From NCBI GenBank assembly GCA_002348095.1, contig DDYT01000033.1, positions 5,371-69,370 of the forward strand: DNA of 64,000 nucleotides. Direction: 5' to 3'. Positions 51,018 to 60,232 of this stretch are shown piece by piece. The stretch's first letter is position 1, and every line of letters starts with the position of its first letter. The translations under genes were made by a program, and so were the position numbers. The notes under the pieces were generated by a model. That model had not been told where the DNA came from, ran no database searches, and worked only from the letters and a program-made list of their open reading frames with translations. This DNA comes from Erysipelotrichaceae bacterium UBA2227. GTDB lineage: Bacteria > Bacillota_I > Bacilli_A > Erysipelotrichales > Erysipelotrichaceae.

Positions 51018-53645
51018 ATGAAACAACTGACAGGCAATCAAATCAGACAAATGTTCTTGGATTATTTTAAAAGTCAAGGCCACATGATCGAACCGGGAGC
51101 TTCACTGATTCCGATCAACGATCCGACGCTTTTATGGATCAACTCCGGGGTCGCAGCTTTGAAGAAGTATTTTGACGGTTCCGTCAAACCGGCCAACAAT
51201 CGAATTGCCAATGCACAGAAGTCGATTAGGACCAACGATATCGAAAATGTCGGAAAGACGGCCCGCCATCATACTTTTTTCGAGATGCTCGGCAACTTTT
51301 CGATTGGTGATTATTTTAAAGAGGAAGCCCTTCAGTTTGCCTGGGAATTTCTGACCAGTGAAAAATGGATCGGTTTTGACAAAAACAAGCTGTATGTCAC
51401 TGTTCATCCCTCGGATGAGGAAGCATATCGGATTTGGACCGATATCATCGGTTTTGATCCGAAGCGGATATTAAAGTCAGAAGAGAATTACTGGCAGATC
51501 GGCGAAGGACCCTGCGGTCCAAACTCGGAAATTTATGTTGACCGAGGTGAGAAATATGATCCGCAAGGGTTAGGTGAGCGTTTGTTTTTTGAAGAAATCG
51601 AAAACGACCGATACATCGAAGTGTGGAATGTCGTGTTTTCGCAATACGATGGTAAAGAAGGGGTGCCGCGCAGTGAATACAAGGAACTGCCGCAGCGTAA
51701 TATCGATACCGGGATGGGATTTGAGCGTCTGACCTGTCTTGTGCAGCAAGTGGAAACCAACTTCGATACGGATATTTTCATGCCGATCATCACCGCTACC
51801 GAGACATTTGCGAAAGTATCCTACAAAGACTTTCCGATGGCGTACCGGGTCATTGCCGACCACATCCGAACGGTGACCTTTGCGCTGAGTGACGGGGCTT
51901 TGTTTGCCAATGAAGGCCGCGGCTATGTCTTACGCCGGATCTTGCGCAGGGCAGTCCGTTACGGTATAAAAATCGGTATCAGCGGTTCTTTTATGTACAA
52001 ACTGGTGCATGTAGTTGCGGATGCCATGGAAGATTTTTACCCGTATCTTCAGGAGAAAACCGGTTTAGTCAGTAAATTAGTTAAGGCAGAGGAAGAGCGT
52101 TTTCATGCAACCTTGCAGGACGGAGAGAACCTGCTGCACAATGTATTAAATAAACTGCAAGGAAACGTACTCGATGGTAAGACAGTATTCAAACTGTATG
52201 ACACCTATGGATTTCCGGTCGAACTGACCAAAGAAATCGCAGAGGAGAACAGTTTTGTCTTGGATATGGATGGGTTTAATCAAGAGATGGAAGCGCAGCG
52301 TGCCCGTGCCCGGGCAGCCCGCGAGGAAATCGAGTCGATGTCTTCACAATCCGTCGATCTGATGAATTTTACGCTTCAATCTGAGTTTTTGGGCTATGAG
52401 TCGATGAAAAATCATGCCGTAGTGGTCGGTTTGTTTAAAAACGGCCGTGCTGTCGAGGTTTTGACCGACCAAGGGGAAGTCATTTTGGATAAAACCTGTT
52501 TTTATGCGGAGAGCGGCGGTCAGGTAGCGGACACGGGTACTTTTTCAGGAGACTGGGGATTGGCGATTGTCAGCGATGTGCAGAAAGCACCGCGCAAACA
52601 GCACTTACACAGTGTTGATGTATCTTCCGGTGAGTTACGTTTAGGGGATAAAGTAATTGCGGAAATCGATGCTGAGCGGCGACTGCGTATCATGTCCAAT
52701 CACAGTTCGGCGCACTTATTGCAGGCGGCATTAAAGAAAATCGTCGGAACGCACATTGCACAGGCCGGATCGTTTGTCAGTGATGAGTATATGCGTTTTG
52801 ACTTTACCCATTATGAGAAAGTCAGTGACAGTCAGATCAAAGAAATCGAGGCATTAGTGAATAAGGAGATTTTTGCCCAGCATCCGGTGTCGGTCGAGTT
52901 TATGAACATCGATGATGCGAAAGGCCGCGGTGCCACGGCTTTGTTCGATGAAAAATATGAAGATGTCGTCCGGGTCGTATCGATGGGGGATGTATCGATG
53001 GAATTATGCGGCGGGACTCATGTAAGCAATACCAAGGAAATCGGCGTATTCAAGATCGACAGTGAAGAAAGCATCGGTTCTGGTATACGCCGGATCACTA
53101 CCAAGACCGGAATGAAAGCCTATCTGGATTTCGTGGCGTTGGAAAGTCAGTTGGAAACCATTGCTCATTTGGTGCGTATGCAATCGACGGTCAATCTGGA
53201 AAGCAAGATTGCCGCAATGTTAGAGGAAGCTGCCGATACCAAGCGCGAACTTGATAAACTTACGTTTAAAATGTTGCAAATGAAAGCGCAGGAATTATCT
53301 CAAAAGGCGGTGGCTCATGGTGGATTGAATATATTGCTTGCTGCAGTTGAGGAAACGGATACCCATGGTTTAAAAACGCTCAGCGAAGCATTGAAACGAC
53401 TGGTTCCGGATGGATTGGTTTTCTTGTGGCTGAAAGAATCCGAAAAGGTGACCTTTGTGGTCAGTTGCAGCCCCAAAGCCATCGCTGCAGGCTTTAAGGC
53501 CGGGGAATTGGCGAAGGAAGCGGCACAGATTACCGGAGGCAATGGCGGGGGCCGTCCGGACTTTGCGCAGTCCGGAGGAAAGGAAGTTTCGAAACTGTCT
53601 TTCGCGATTGAAACTGTCCGTCTGAAATTAGGTTTAAGTCTTTAA
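51018..53645 (+). CDS. alaS: Alanyl-tRNA synthetase
   Basis: This 875-residue class II synthetase has a catalytic core at 1-430, an editing domain with SNHSSAHLLQ (HxxxH) and MELCGGTHV, and the C-Ala domain ending in GGNGGGRPDFAQSGGK. Both the core and the C-terminal GGRPD signature are intact. The ATG at 51018, seven bases after AAGGAG, is favoured over 51015. It heads the housekeeping operon running to greA. Confidence 0.96.
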   Translation: MKQLTGNQIRQMFLDYFKSQGHMIEPGASLIPINDPTLLWINSGVAALKKYFDGSVKPANNRIANAQKSIRTNDIENVGKTARHHTFFEMLGNFSIGDYFKEEALQFAWEFLTSEKWIGFDKNKLYVTVHPSDEEAYRIWTDIIGFDPKRILKSEENYWQIGEGPCGPNSEIYVDRGEKYDPQGLGERLFFEEIENDRYIEVWNVVFSQYDGKEGVPRSEYKELPQRNIDTGMGFERLTCLVQQVETNFDTDIFMPIITATETFAKVSYKDFPMAYRVIADHIRTVTFALSDGALFANEGRGYVLRRILRRAVRYGIKIGISGSFMYKLVHVVADAMEDFYPYLQEKTGLVSKLVKAEEERFHATLQDGENLLHNVLNKLQGNVLDGKTVFKLYDTYGFPVELTKEIAEENSFVLDMDGFNQEMEAQRARARAAREEIESMSSQSVDLMNFTLQSEFLGYESMKNHAVVVGLFKNGRAVEVLTDQGEVILDKTCFYAESGGQVADTGTFSGDWGLAIVSDVQKAPRKQHLHSVDVSSGELRLGDKVIAEIDAERRLRIMSNHSSAHLLQAALKKIVGTHIAQAGSFVSDEYMRFDFTHYEKVSDSQIKEIEALVNKEIFAQHPVSVEFMNIDDAKGRGATALFDEKYEDVVRVVSMGDVSMELCGGTHVSNTKEIGVFKIDSEESIGSGIRRITTKTGMKAYLDFVALESQLETIAHLVRMQSTVNLESKIAAMLEEAADTKRELDKLTFKMLQMKAQELSQKAVAHGGLNILLAAVEETDTHGLKTLSEALKRLVPDGLVFLWLKESEKVTFVVSCSPKAIAAGFKAGELAKEAAQITGGNGGGRPDFAQSGGKEVSKLSFAIETVRLKLGLSL

Positions 53646-53691
53646 TTCTTTTTAACTTTGAGGTAGAATGTACACAAGGAGGGGATCAACG

Positions 53692-53952
53692 ATGAACAAA
53701 CAGAATACCGAAACGATGGCTTTCAAGTCGGAGGCTGTGCGTAAAGAAAACATCAAGCATGTGTTACGTCTTGTTAAGGATGTACTGGAGGAAAGAGGGT
53801 ACAATGCCGTCAATCAGTTGTCGGGATATTTGATTTCCAATGATCCCGCATATATTTCCAGTTTTAAAAATGCCCGAAGCGTCATTCAGTCGATCGAGCG
53901 TTATGAAATCATTGAAGAACTGGTGCGCAGTTACCTGGAAGATGGCGAATGA
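53692..53952 (+). CDS. ireB: IreB-family protein (UPF0297, YrzL)
   Basis: This 86-residue small regulator is phosphorylated by PASTA-type kinases in Enterococcus (IreB). FKSEAVRKENIKHVLRLVKDVLEERGYN and GYLISNDPAYISS are family hallmarks. It lies between alaS and ruvX, the usual position. AAGGAGGGG precedes the ATG at 53692; it overlaps ruvX by four bases. Confidence 0.95.
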   Translation: MNKQNTETMAFKSEAVRKENIKHVLRLVKDVLEERGYNAVNQLSGYLISNDPAYISSFKNARSVIQSIERYEIIEELVRSYLEDGE

Positions 53953-54365
53953 AACGTCTGATCGGTTTGGATTTGGGGAGTAAAACGGTCGGTGTCGCCA
54001 TCAGTGATCCGCTGGGAATGCTGGCACGTACGCTGACGACGGTTCGTTTTGACTCATATGATTTTGAGAGTGCCTGCAAGAAAGTCATGGAAATATGCAG
54101 TCAAAACGGAGTCAGTGATGTTGTTTTGGGGTTACCAAGGCATATGAATGGTGATATCGGTGAAAGCGGTCAGATGGCGTTGGATTTTAAAGAAATGCTT
54201 TTAGAAGCCGGGTTATCAACCGTGACGATGTGGGATGAACGTCTGACCACGGCAGCTGCTCAGAAAATGCTGATCAGCGCGGACGTTTCGCGAAAAAAGC
54301 GCAAAGAAGTGATTGATCAGGTAGCGGCAGCAGGTATTTTGCAGAGTTATCTGGATCGTAAATAA
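53949..54365 (+). CDS. ruvX: Pre-16S rRNA processing/Holliday junction resolvase-like nuclease RuvX
   Basis: This 138-residue RNase H-fold protein (YqgF) has an N-terminal GLDLGSKTVGVAISD and a C-terminal DERLTTAAAQ segment that carry the acidic active-site residues. It is linked to 16S rRNA 5' maturation. The order ireB-ruvX-DUF1292 is conserved in Firmicutes. Confidence 0.95.
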   Translation: MKRLIGLDLGSKTVGVAISDPLGMLARTLTTVRFDSYDFESACKKVMEICSQNGVSDVVLGLPRHMNGDIGESGQMALDFKEMLLEAGLSTVTMWDERLTTAAAQKMLISADVSRKKRKEVIDQVAAAGILQSYLDRK

Positions 54366-54378
54366 AGGAGGATTCGCT

Positions 54379-54639
54379 ATGGAATCGAATACATTGTTTG
54401 TCATCGATGATGCAGGCAACGAGATTGAGATGGAAGTATTGTTTACCTTTGAAAATGAGGAAAACGGTCATAAGTACGTACTGTATTTCAATCCTGAAGA
54501 TGAGTCCGGTGAGGTGTTCGCATCAATTTATGATGATGAAGGGAATCTGAGTCCGATTGAAAATGAAGAGGAATGGGCATTGGTCGAAGAAGTTTTCAAT
54601 GCCTTCGGAAGTGAAGAAGATGAAGAAAAGGTTAGCTAA
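54379..54639 (+). CDS. yrzB: DUF1292 protein (YrzB)
   Basis: This 86-residue acidic protein of unknown function is conserved at this locus in Firmicutes. EIEMEVLFTFENEENGHKYVLY is its recognisable core. AAGGAGG precedes the ATG. Its 3' end overlaps the mltG start by 20 bases. Confidence 0.93.
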   Translation: MESNTLFVIDDAGNEIEMEVLFTFENEENGHKYVLYFNPEDESGEVFASIYDDEGNLSPIENEEEWALVEEVFNAFGSEEDEEKVS

Positions 54640-55675
54640 GTTTTTCCTTTGGTTTCTGGTATTGGTTTTAGCGGCAGGCGCAACTGCGGGAATCATGTTC
54701 AACGATTTATCCAAACCGGCAGCGGATCAAAGCGATGCCGTTTTATTTGAGATTAAATCCGGTGATGTCTTGCGGAAAGTAGCTGCAAACCTGCAAGAAG
54801 CGGGTATCGTCCGATCCTCGCTGGTGGTCGAGCTGGTAGCAAGAACCGAGAATCTGACCGGACTGAAAGCCGGGGTGTTTGTCGTTGATAAAAACTGGTC
54901 TGTCAAAGAGATTTTGACAACGCTCAATGATTCGACCAAGACAATCGTCGATACTGTGAGAATCACCTTTCCGGAAGGGGATTGGGCACGTGACTTTGCC
55001 CGCAAGCTTTCAAATCTGACTTCTGTCGAAAAACAGCAGTTGTTGGACCTTTGGAACGATGAAACTTTTTTACGTGAGCTTATGACCCGGTATGAGTTTT
55101 TAACTGAAGATATCCTGAATCCGAAAACACGCATCCGTTTGGAGGGATACCTGTTCCCAAATACCTATGAATTTTTTGTCAACACCAATCCAAGGGAAGT
55201 GACGTTTAAAATTTTGGATCAGACCAAACGGATTTATGAAAAATACAAACCACAGTTTCAGCAGTCACCGCTGTCTGTGCATGAAGTCTTTATCATGGCT
55301 TCCATCGTTCAGTATGAAGCGCGGACACTGGATGATATGAAGAAAATCGCGAGCGTGTTTTTTAACCGCCTGGAAATCAATATGCCCTTACAGGCATCGC
55401 CCACGATCTGCTACTCGCTCTATGATTTCACTTCGTGGCGTGACTGTGAGTCAAATCCCAACATTGAATCACCTTACAATACCTATAAGTATCGCGGATT
55501 GCCCATCGGACCGATCATGAACCCGGGTGAATGGGCTATTTTGGCGGTTCTTGAGCCGGCAGACACCGATTACTATTATTTCATGGCTGATGTTTACGGA
55601 GGGGGTACAATTCATTTTGCCCGTACTTATGCCGAACATAAAGCGAATGTAGACAAATATCTCAGAGGAAGGTAA
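54620..55675 (+). CDS. mltG: Endolytic murein transglycosylase MltG
   Basis: This 351-residue cell-wall enzyme ends growing glycan strands. It has one N-terminal membrane helix (7-25), a LysM-like or linker region, and the YceG domain with the ASIVQYE signature; the second acidic residue there corresponds to the family's conserved Glu. The NTYKYRGLPIGPI and HFARTYAEH motifs are typical. The ATG at 54620 lies inside yrzB; the longer frame-matching upstream start is rejected. Confidence 0.94.
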   Translation: MKKRLAKFFLWFLVLVLAAGATAGIMFNDLSKPAADQSDAVLFEIKSGDVLRKVAANLQEAGIVRSSLVVELVARTENLTGLKAGVFVVDKNWSVKEILTTLNDSTKTIVDTVRITFPEGDWARDFARKLSNLTSVEKQQLLDLWNDETFLRELMTRYEFLTEDILNPKTRIRLEGYLFPNTYEFFVNTNPREVTFKILDQTKRIYEKYKPQFQQSPLSVHEVFIMASIVQYEARTLDDMKKIASVFFNRLEINMPLQASPTICYSLYDFTSWRDCESNPNIESPYNTYKYRGLPIGPIMNPGEWAILAVLEPADTDYYYFMADVYGGGTIHFARTYAEHKANVDKYLRGR

Positions 55676-55686
55676 GTTATTAAGTT

Positions 55687-56319
55687 ATGCTAAAACCTGT
55701 AATTATCGGAATCGCCGGAGGAAGTGCGTCCGGGAAAACATCGATCGCCAAACGTTTGAAGAAGGCATTTGAAGAGACTAACTCGGTATACATCATCCGT
55801 CAGGATGATTATTACAGTGATCAAAGCCATATGCCCTTTGAGCAGCGGCTGCTGACGAATTACGACCACCCGTTTGCTTTTGATAATGATCTGCTCGTCG
55901 AGCATCTGGACAAACTGGCCAATCGCGAGTGTGTAGAGAAGCCGACCTACGATTTTATAAACCATACGCGCAGCAATGAAACAGAAATCGTTTTGCCCAG
56001 CGATGTCATCGTTTTGGAAGGTTTGTTTGTGCTGGAGGATGCCCGCATCCGTCAGCGTCTGGACATAAAAATCTATGTGGATACCCCGGCAGATGTCCGG
56101 TTCATCCGTCGATTGGTCAGGGATGTCCGAGATCGCGGCCGTACACTGGATTCGGTCGTGCATCAGTATACGACCACGGTCCGTCTGATGCATGAGCAGT
56201 TTATCGAACCCACCAAACGGTATGCGGATGTCATCGTCCCTGAGGGCGGGAAAAATGAAGTCGCGATTGATTTACTGACAACGAAAATCAGTAGCATCAT
56301 CCGTGAGAATATGCTATAA
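55687..56319 (+). CDS. udk: Uridine/cytidine kinase
   Basis: This 210-residue P-loop kinase salvages uridine and cytidine to monophosphates. GGSASGKTS is the P-loop, and [22 protein letters not shown] and [10 protein letters not shown] are family motifs. It starts 11 bases after mltG. The stop codon overlaps the -10 box of greA. Confidence 0.95.
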   Translation: MLKPVIIGIAGGSASGKTSIAKRLKKAFEETNSVYIIRQDDYYSDQSHMPFEQRLLTNYDHPFAFDNDLLVEHLDKLANRECVEKPTYDFINHTRSNETEIVLPSDVIVLEGLFVLEDARIRQRLDIKIYVDTPADVRFIRRLVRDVRDRGRTLDSVVHQYTTTVRLMHEQFIEPTKRYADVIVPEGGKNEVAIDLLTTKISSIIRENML

Positions 56320-56320
56320 T
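56292..56320 (+). promoter_or_regulatory. greA promoter, -10 overlapping the udk stop
   Basis: TAGCAT (56292-56297) and an extended -10 TGC TATAAT (56312-56320) have a 17-base spacer. The udk TAA lies inside the TATAAT box. Confidence 0.6.
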
Positions 56321-56344
56321 GTCGCAAGTTAGGAGTTGAACCCC

Positions 56345-56815
56345 ATGGCACAAGAAAAAGTTTTAGTTACTCAAGAGGGATTGCAGGAGCTTATCAAGGA
56401 GCAGCAGCATTTGATTCATGTCGTCCGTAAGGAAGTCATTGAAGATTTGCAGGCAGCCCGCGCTCAAGGCGATTTGTCGGAAAATGCCGATTACGATGCA
56501 GCCCGTGACCGTCAGGCACGTGTGGAAGCCCGTATCCGTGAACTTGAAAATATGTTGAACAACATCGAGATCATCGATGAAAAACGTGGTGGGCAGAAAG
56601 TCATCCGCTTAGGAACGACCTTTACCATTTTGGACTATGAAACCAATGCGGAAGAAACGTACACGATCGTCGGTTCGGTCGAGTCCGATCCGCTCAACGG
56701 AAAACTGTCAAACGTGACACCGTTGGCCCAGGCGTTAATGGATAAGAAATCCGGCGATGAAGTTACGGTCAATGTCGATTCACCGTATACAGTTAAAATC
56801 TTAAGCATCGAATAA
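56345..56815 (+). CDS. greA: Transcript cleavage factor GreA
   Basis: This 156-residue factor rescues backtracked RNA polymerase by stimulating cleavage of the nascent RNA. A coiled-coil N-terminal domain holds GDLSENADYDAARDRQ with its acidic tip. The C-terminal FKBP-like domain ends in SPYTVKIL. The ATG at 56345 follows AGGAG; a TTG at 56336 lies inside that site. It ends the alaS-greA cluster. Confidence 0.96.
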   Translation: MAQEKVLVTQEGLQELIKEQQHLIHVVRKEVIEDLQAARAQGDLSENADYDAARDRQARVEARIRELENMLNNIEIIDEKRGGQKVIRLGTTFTILDYETNAEETYTIVGSVESDPLNGKLSNVTPLAQALMDKKSGDEVTVNVDSPYTVKILSIE

Positions 56816-56836
56816 GCACTTCGGTGCTTTTTTTTT
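56814..56836 (+). terminator. Rho-independent terminator after greA
   Basis: A six-bp stem (56814-56819 with 56824-56829), a UUCG tetraloop and a run of nine T overlap the stop codon. Confidence 0.85.
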
Positions 56837-56879
56837 GGAAATCGGCGGCAGTTGACGTAATTAAGAATGAGGTGATCCT

Positions 56880-57344
56880 GTGAACCGCATTCTGGCTTTC
56901 TTCATCATTCTTGCAGTGCTTTCATCCTGCACCTATCCGCAACCCTTTGATTTTCAGACCGACCGCTCCTTTGTGATTACGGTCAACGGAGCCATCCTAA
57001 AACCAGTGACACTGACCGTTGATCCTTATCCGACCATTGAAGAAGTCCTTGTTATGGTTAATTTGCTTCCCGAAGCGGATTTGTCCGCACTCAATCTTCA
57101 GACGATCCTGCATCACAAGGATGTTCTTTTCATTCCATTCAAAAATGATGTGCCCTGTGTGTCGATCAATACGGCAACGCTTCAGCAACTGATCACGCTC
57201 AATGGCGTCGGCGAGAAAACCGCCGCGGCAATCATTGATTATCGGACCGGCATCGCCCGTTTTCAGACGATTGATGAACTTACCCGCGTCAAAGGCATCG
57301 GTATAAAAACACTTGCGAAATTTAAAGACCGATTATGTCTGTAG
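56880..57344 (+). CDS. comEA: ComEA-like DNA-binding lipoprotein
   Basis: This 154-residue competence protein receives transforming DNA at the cell surface. The signal has a lipobox-like LSSC near C17, so it may be lipid-anchored. A SLBB-like region follows, then a helix-hairpin-helix segment (VSINTATLQQLITLNGVGEKTAAAIIDYR and IDELTRVKGIGIKTL). GTG at 56880 follows GAGGTGATC. It overlaps comEC by ten bases. Confidence 0.9.
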   Translation: MNRILAFFIILAVLSSCTYPQPFDFQTDRSFVITVNGAILKPVTLTVDPYPTIEEVLVMVNLLPEADLSALNLQTILHHKDVLFIPFKNDVPCVSINTATLQQLITLNGVGEKTAAAIIDYRTGIARFQTIDELTRVKGIGIKTLAKFKDRLCL

Positions 57345-59260
57345 AGCGTAAGCTGTTTATTGTATTGATTTTTCTTTTTCTATATTCCATGACTTTTCAA
57401 CCGTTTCGCTTTTTTTTATTGCCGCTGATCCTGATCCTGCTTTTGGTCAAGACAGGGTTACGGTTCTGTGTCTGGTTTCTCATGCTGGTAATTCTGTCAT
57501 TTTTCGCAAATCACTATTCAGCCCCTTTAAAAATGTGCGGAACTGTTTCGGATATCCGGGAAAAAGCTGCCTATGTGCGTATCGAGGGATTTGAGTATTC
57601 GGTTTTTGAACAGAAGAATCTTTCATTGGATGATTATGTCTGCATCGAGGGTGAGATTATGGAAGACAGTCATCGATCGACTTTTGTGAGCGATCCAATC
57701 ACTCGATGGGCGAATCAGCGAAAACACATCGGCAGTATCGATGTCAAATCATTGAATGTAATTCAAAAGGGCACTTCCGTTCGATCAAAAGTGTTTCAGA
57801 GGGTCATTGCAATCGATGACTCCGGCTGGCTGAAAACATTTCTGTTTGCCCATCCGGCTCCGATCGTCGGTCATTTTACGATATTGTTTGTGTCTGGCGG
57901 ACTGATTGCAAGTTCGATGGTTTCGATGATCCGAAAACTGCTGGGATTTGTGTTTGAAGAAAAAAAACGGCAGATCATCATGTCGATCCTCCTGATTCTC
58001 AGCGTTCTTATATGGGGAAAATCGTTTGTCTGCTTCCGCCTGTTGTTATCAGATGGTATTCGCTACAGCAAACTCACGCCATTGGCCAGGGTGAGTATAG
58101 TTTATTCGCTGTTACTCAGTCTATTTCCTTATCATATAAGCCACCCTGCATTAATCATACCTCTGACGCTTTCGCTCATCCGGATATTCGGATATACGCG
58201 GTTTATGACTCGTTTGGCCCTTTTACCGCTGATTCAGACATGGCTGCTGTATCGGTTTGATCTGATGAGCGCATTGCTGTTTCCGGTGTTTCGAATGGCA
58301 GCGCTGGCGGGATACATCCTGTCTTGGCTTTGTGTAGTATATCCAAAGTTCCTTCCTTACCTTATTTCTTTTTGTCAGGGACTGTCGTTTCAGATGTTTC
58401 CGCTTTTCTCCATTTTCCGTTTAACCGGTCATCCCGGATTCATCGTTGCACTGATCTGGGTTTTTGTTCTGCTTCACCGACGCTTAACGAAAAGGGAAAC
58501 TGCTTGGCGTCTGTGTCTTATGGTCGTGTTGTTTCAGCTTCGGTTTTATCTTAATCCGCTGACGACCGTAACGTTTTTTAATGTCGGTCAGGCCGACAGT
58601 GCTTTGATCGAGCTGCCATTTAGACAGGGCAGTTGGCTTATCGATACAGGTCGCCCTAAGACATCAGCTTTGCTGCGGGCAAACCTTTTATTTCGCGGAT
58701 TATCACATTTGGATGCTGTGATCATAAGTCATGATGATTTGGATCACAGCGGCGGTGTCGATATGCTTGCACGGGATTTTACGGTCGGTCAATGGGTCAA
58801 AGATGACCGACACATTCAATCCGGTGATTTTATTTTGTACAGTCTGCTGAAGCCGGATCCGTCGTTTGATGACAATGATAACAGCTTAGTTCATTTATTT
58901 TCTGTCAATGGCTTCAGCACATTGTTTTTAGCTGATATTTCAGAAGAGCGTGAAGCAGAACTGATCAGAAAATATCCGTTTTTAACTGTCGATGTCATTA
59001 AACTGGCCCATCATGGCAGTAAAACCAGCACATCGGCGATCCTTTTGGCTAACACGCAGCCGCGACTGGCAATCATCAGTGCTGATCCTCGGATATACGG
59101 TCATCCGCACAAACAGACATTACGTTCGCTCTGGCAGTTTCGGGTTCATTCCATCTCAACTCACCGACACGGAGATATACGGATCTCGAGTCTTGGAAAT
59201 TTCCATTTTGTAATGTCATCTTCGGGTGGATTTGGTATAATGAGAACGGTGATAAAATGA
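57335..59260 (+). CDS. comEC: ComEC/Rec2 DNA-uptake channel
   Basis: This 641-residue protein has an N-terminal OB-like region, a membrane competence domain (about 165-400) and a C-terminal metallo-beta-lactamase domain with SHDDLDHSGG and LAHHGSKTS ligands. It carries DNA across the membrane and degrades one strand. It is shorter than Bacillus ComEC (about 776), mainly in the linkers. The start sits within the comEA stop. It overlaps holA by four bases. Confidence 0.92.
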   Translation: MSVERKLFIVLIFLFLYSMTFQPFRFFLLPLILILLLVKTGLRFCVWFLMLVILSFFANHYSAPLKMCGTVSDIREKAAYVRIEGFEYSVFEQKNLSLDDYVCIEGEIMEDSHRSTFVSDPITRWANQRKHIGSIDVKSLNVIQKGTSVRSKVFQRVIAIDDSGWLKTFLFAHPAPIVGHFTILFVSGGLIASSMVSMIRKLLGFVFEEKKRQIIMSILLILSVLIWGKSFVCFRLLLSDGIRYSKLTPLARVSIVYSLLLSLFPYHISHPALIIPLTLSLIRIFGYTRFMTRLALLPLIQTWLLYRFDLMSALLFPVFRMAALAGYILSWLCVVYPKFLPYLISFCQGLSFQMFPLFSIFRLTGHPGFIVALIWVFVLLHRRLTKRETAWRLCLMVVLFQLRFYLNPLTTVTFFNVGQADSALIELPFRQGSWLIDTGRPKTSALLRANLLFRGLSHLDAVIISHDDLDHSGGVDMLARDFTVGQWVKDDRHIQSGDFILYSLLKPDPSFDDNDNSLVHLFSVNGFSTLFLADISEEREAELIRKYPFLTVDVIKLAHHGSKTSTSAILLANTQPRLAIISADPRIYGHPHKQTLRSLWQFRVHSISTHRHGDIRISSLGNFHFVMSSSGGFGIMRTVIK

Positions 59261-60228
59261 ATGTCGTCATAACCGGAAGCGACCGCTTTTTCTTAAAGCA
59301 GAAGGCGAAAGAGTGGATCGAAAAGAATGATAAATCAGCTTTGGGTATAGAACCGGCTGTTTTTGACGGCTATTCCGCAAGTTTCAGCTGGGATGAGTTG
59401 TTTGAAGAAATCCAGACGGTTTCTTTCTTTTCCGATATCAAAATCATTGAACTGATCAACCCTCCGGGTTTTACGTTAAAAAACTTTGAGAATTCTGCAA
59501 TATCCAAAACGTGGGTTGCTTTGATTGAGTCGATGCCCATAGAAGTCATCCTGCTGATTCTCTTTGAAAATGACAAGATCAATAAAACGGCTGAAATGAC
59601 CAAACCACTGATAAAAACCAAGGGAAAGAACACGGTTTGGATCGAAGTGGAAAAAATCAGGAAGAGTGAGTTCGAAAGTCTTATCCGGCGGGAGTGTTCT
59701 TTGCGACATATTCATCTGGATGATGATAAAATGAAGTATCTGTTGGAGCGTTTGCCCAAACAGGTGGAATCATGCATGCGGGAGTTGGATAAACTTGCGC
59801 TGTTTCCCGAGAAAATCGATCAGAGGGTGTTGGATGTGCTGATTTCCAAGCCATTGGAGGACAATGTATTTGACTTATCGGCAGCCGTCGTTTCAAAGGA
59901 TTTAGCCAAAGCGCTGCGGATTTACAAGGATTTGCAAGTACTTAAGTACGAACCGGTTGCCTTGGTGCCTTCGATTGCCTGGCAGCTGCGTGTGATTTTT
60001 CAGATTCTGCTTTATAAAAGAGAGCGGATTTCGGATTTTGAAATTCAAGAGATCCTCGGTGTCCATGAGTTTGTTTTTTCCAAGGCTCTGGGATATGCCC
60101 GACTGACGAATTTGGATCGGGTATGTGAGTTGCTGGAAATGTTGGCGCAGCTAGACTTAAAAATCAAATCCGGTCTTGTCAACGGATCTATGGGATTTGA
60201 ACTGTTTTTAATTGAGGCAATGAGGTGA
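59257..60228 (+). CDS. holA: DNA polymerase III delta subunit
   Basis: This 323-residue clamp-loader subunit shows the AAA+-like delta fold without a working nucleotide site. DNVFDLSAAVVSKDLAKALRIYKDL and PSIAWQLRVIFQILLYK are characteristic. It follows comEC with a four-base overlap, the usual comEC-holA-rpsT order of Firmicutes, though sdaA is inserted before rpsT here. Confidence 0.93.
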   Translation: MNVVITGSDRFFLKQKAKEWIEKNDKSALGIEPAVFDGYSASFSWDELFEEIQTVSFFSDIKIIELINPPGFTLKNFENSAISKTWVALIESMPIEVILLILFENDKINKTAEMTKPLIKTKGKNTVWIEVEKIRKSEFESLIRRECSLRHIHLDDDKMKYLLERLPKQVESCMRELDKLALFPEKIDQRVLDVLISKPLEDNVFDLSAAVVSKDLAKALRIYKDLQVLKYEPVALVPSIAWQLRVIFQILLYKRERISDFEIQEILGVHEFVFSKALGYARLTNLDRVCELLEMLAQLDLKIKSGLVNGSMGFELFLIEAMR

Positions 60229-60232
60229 ACCG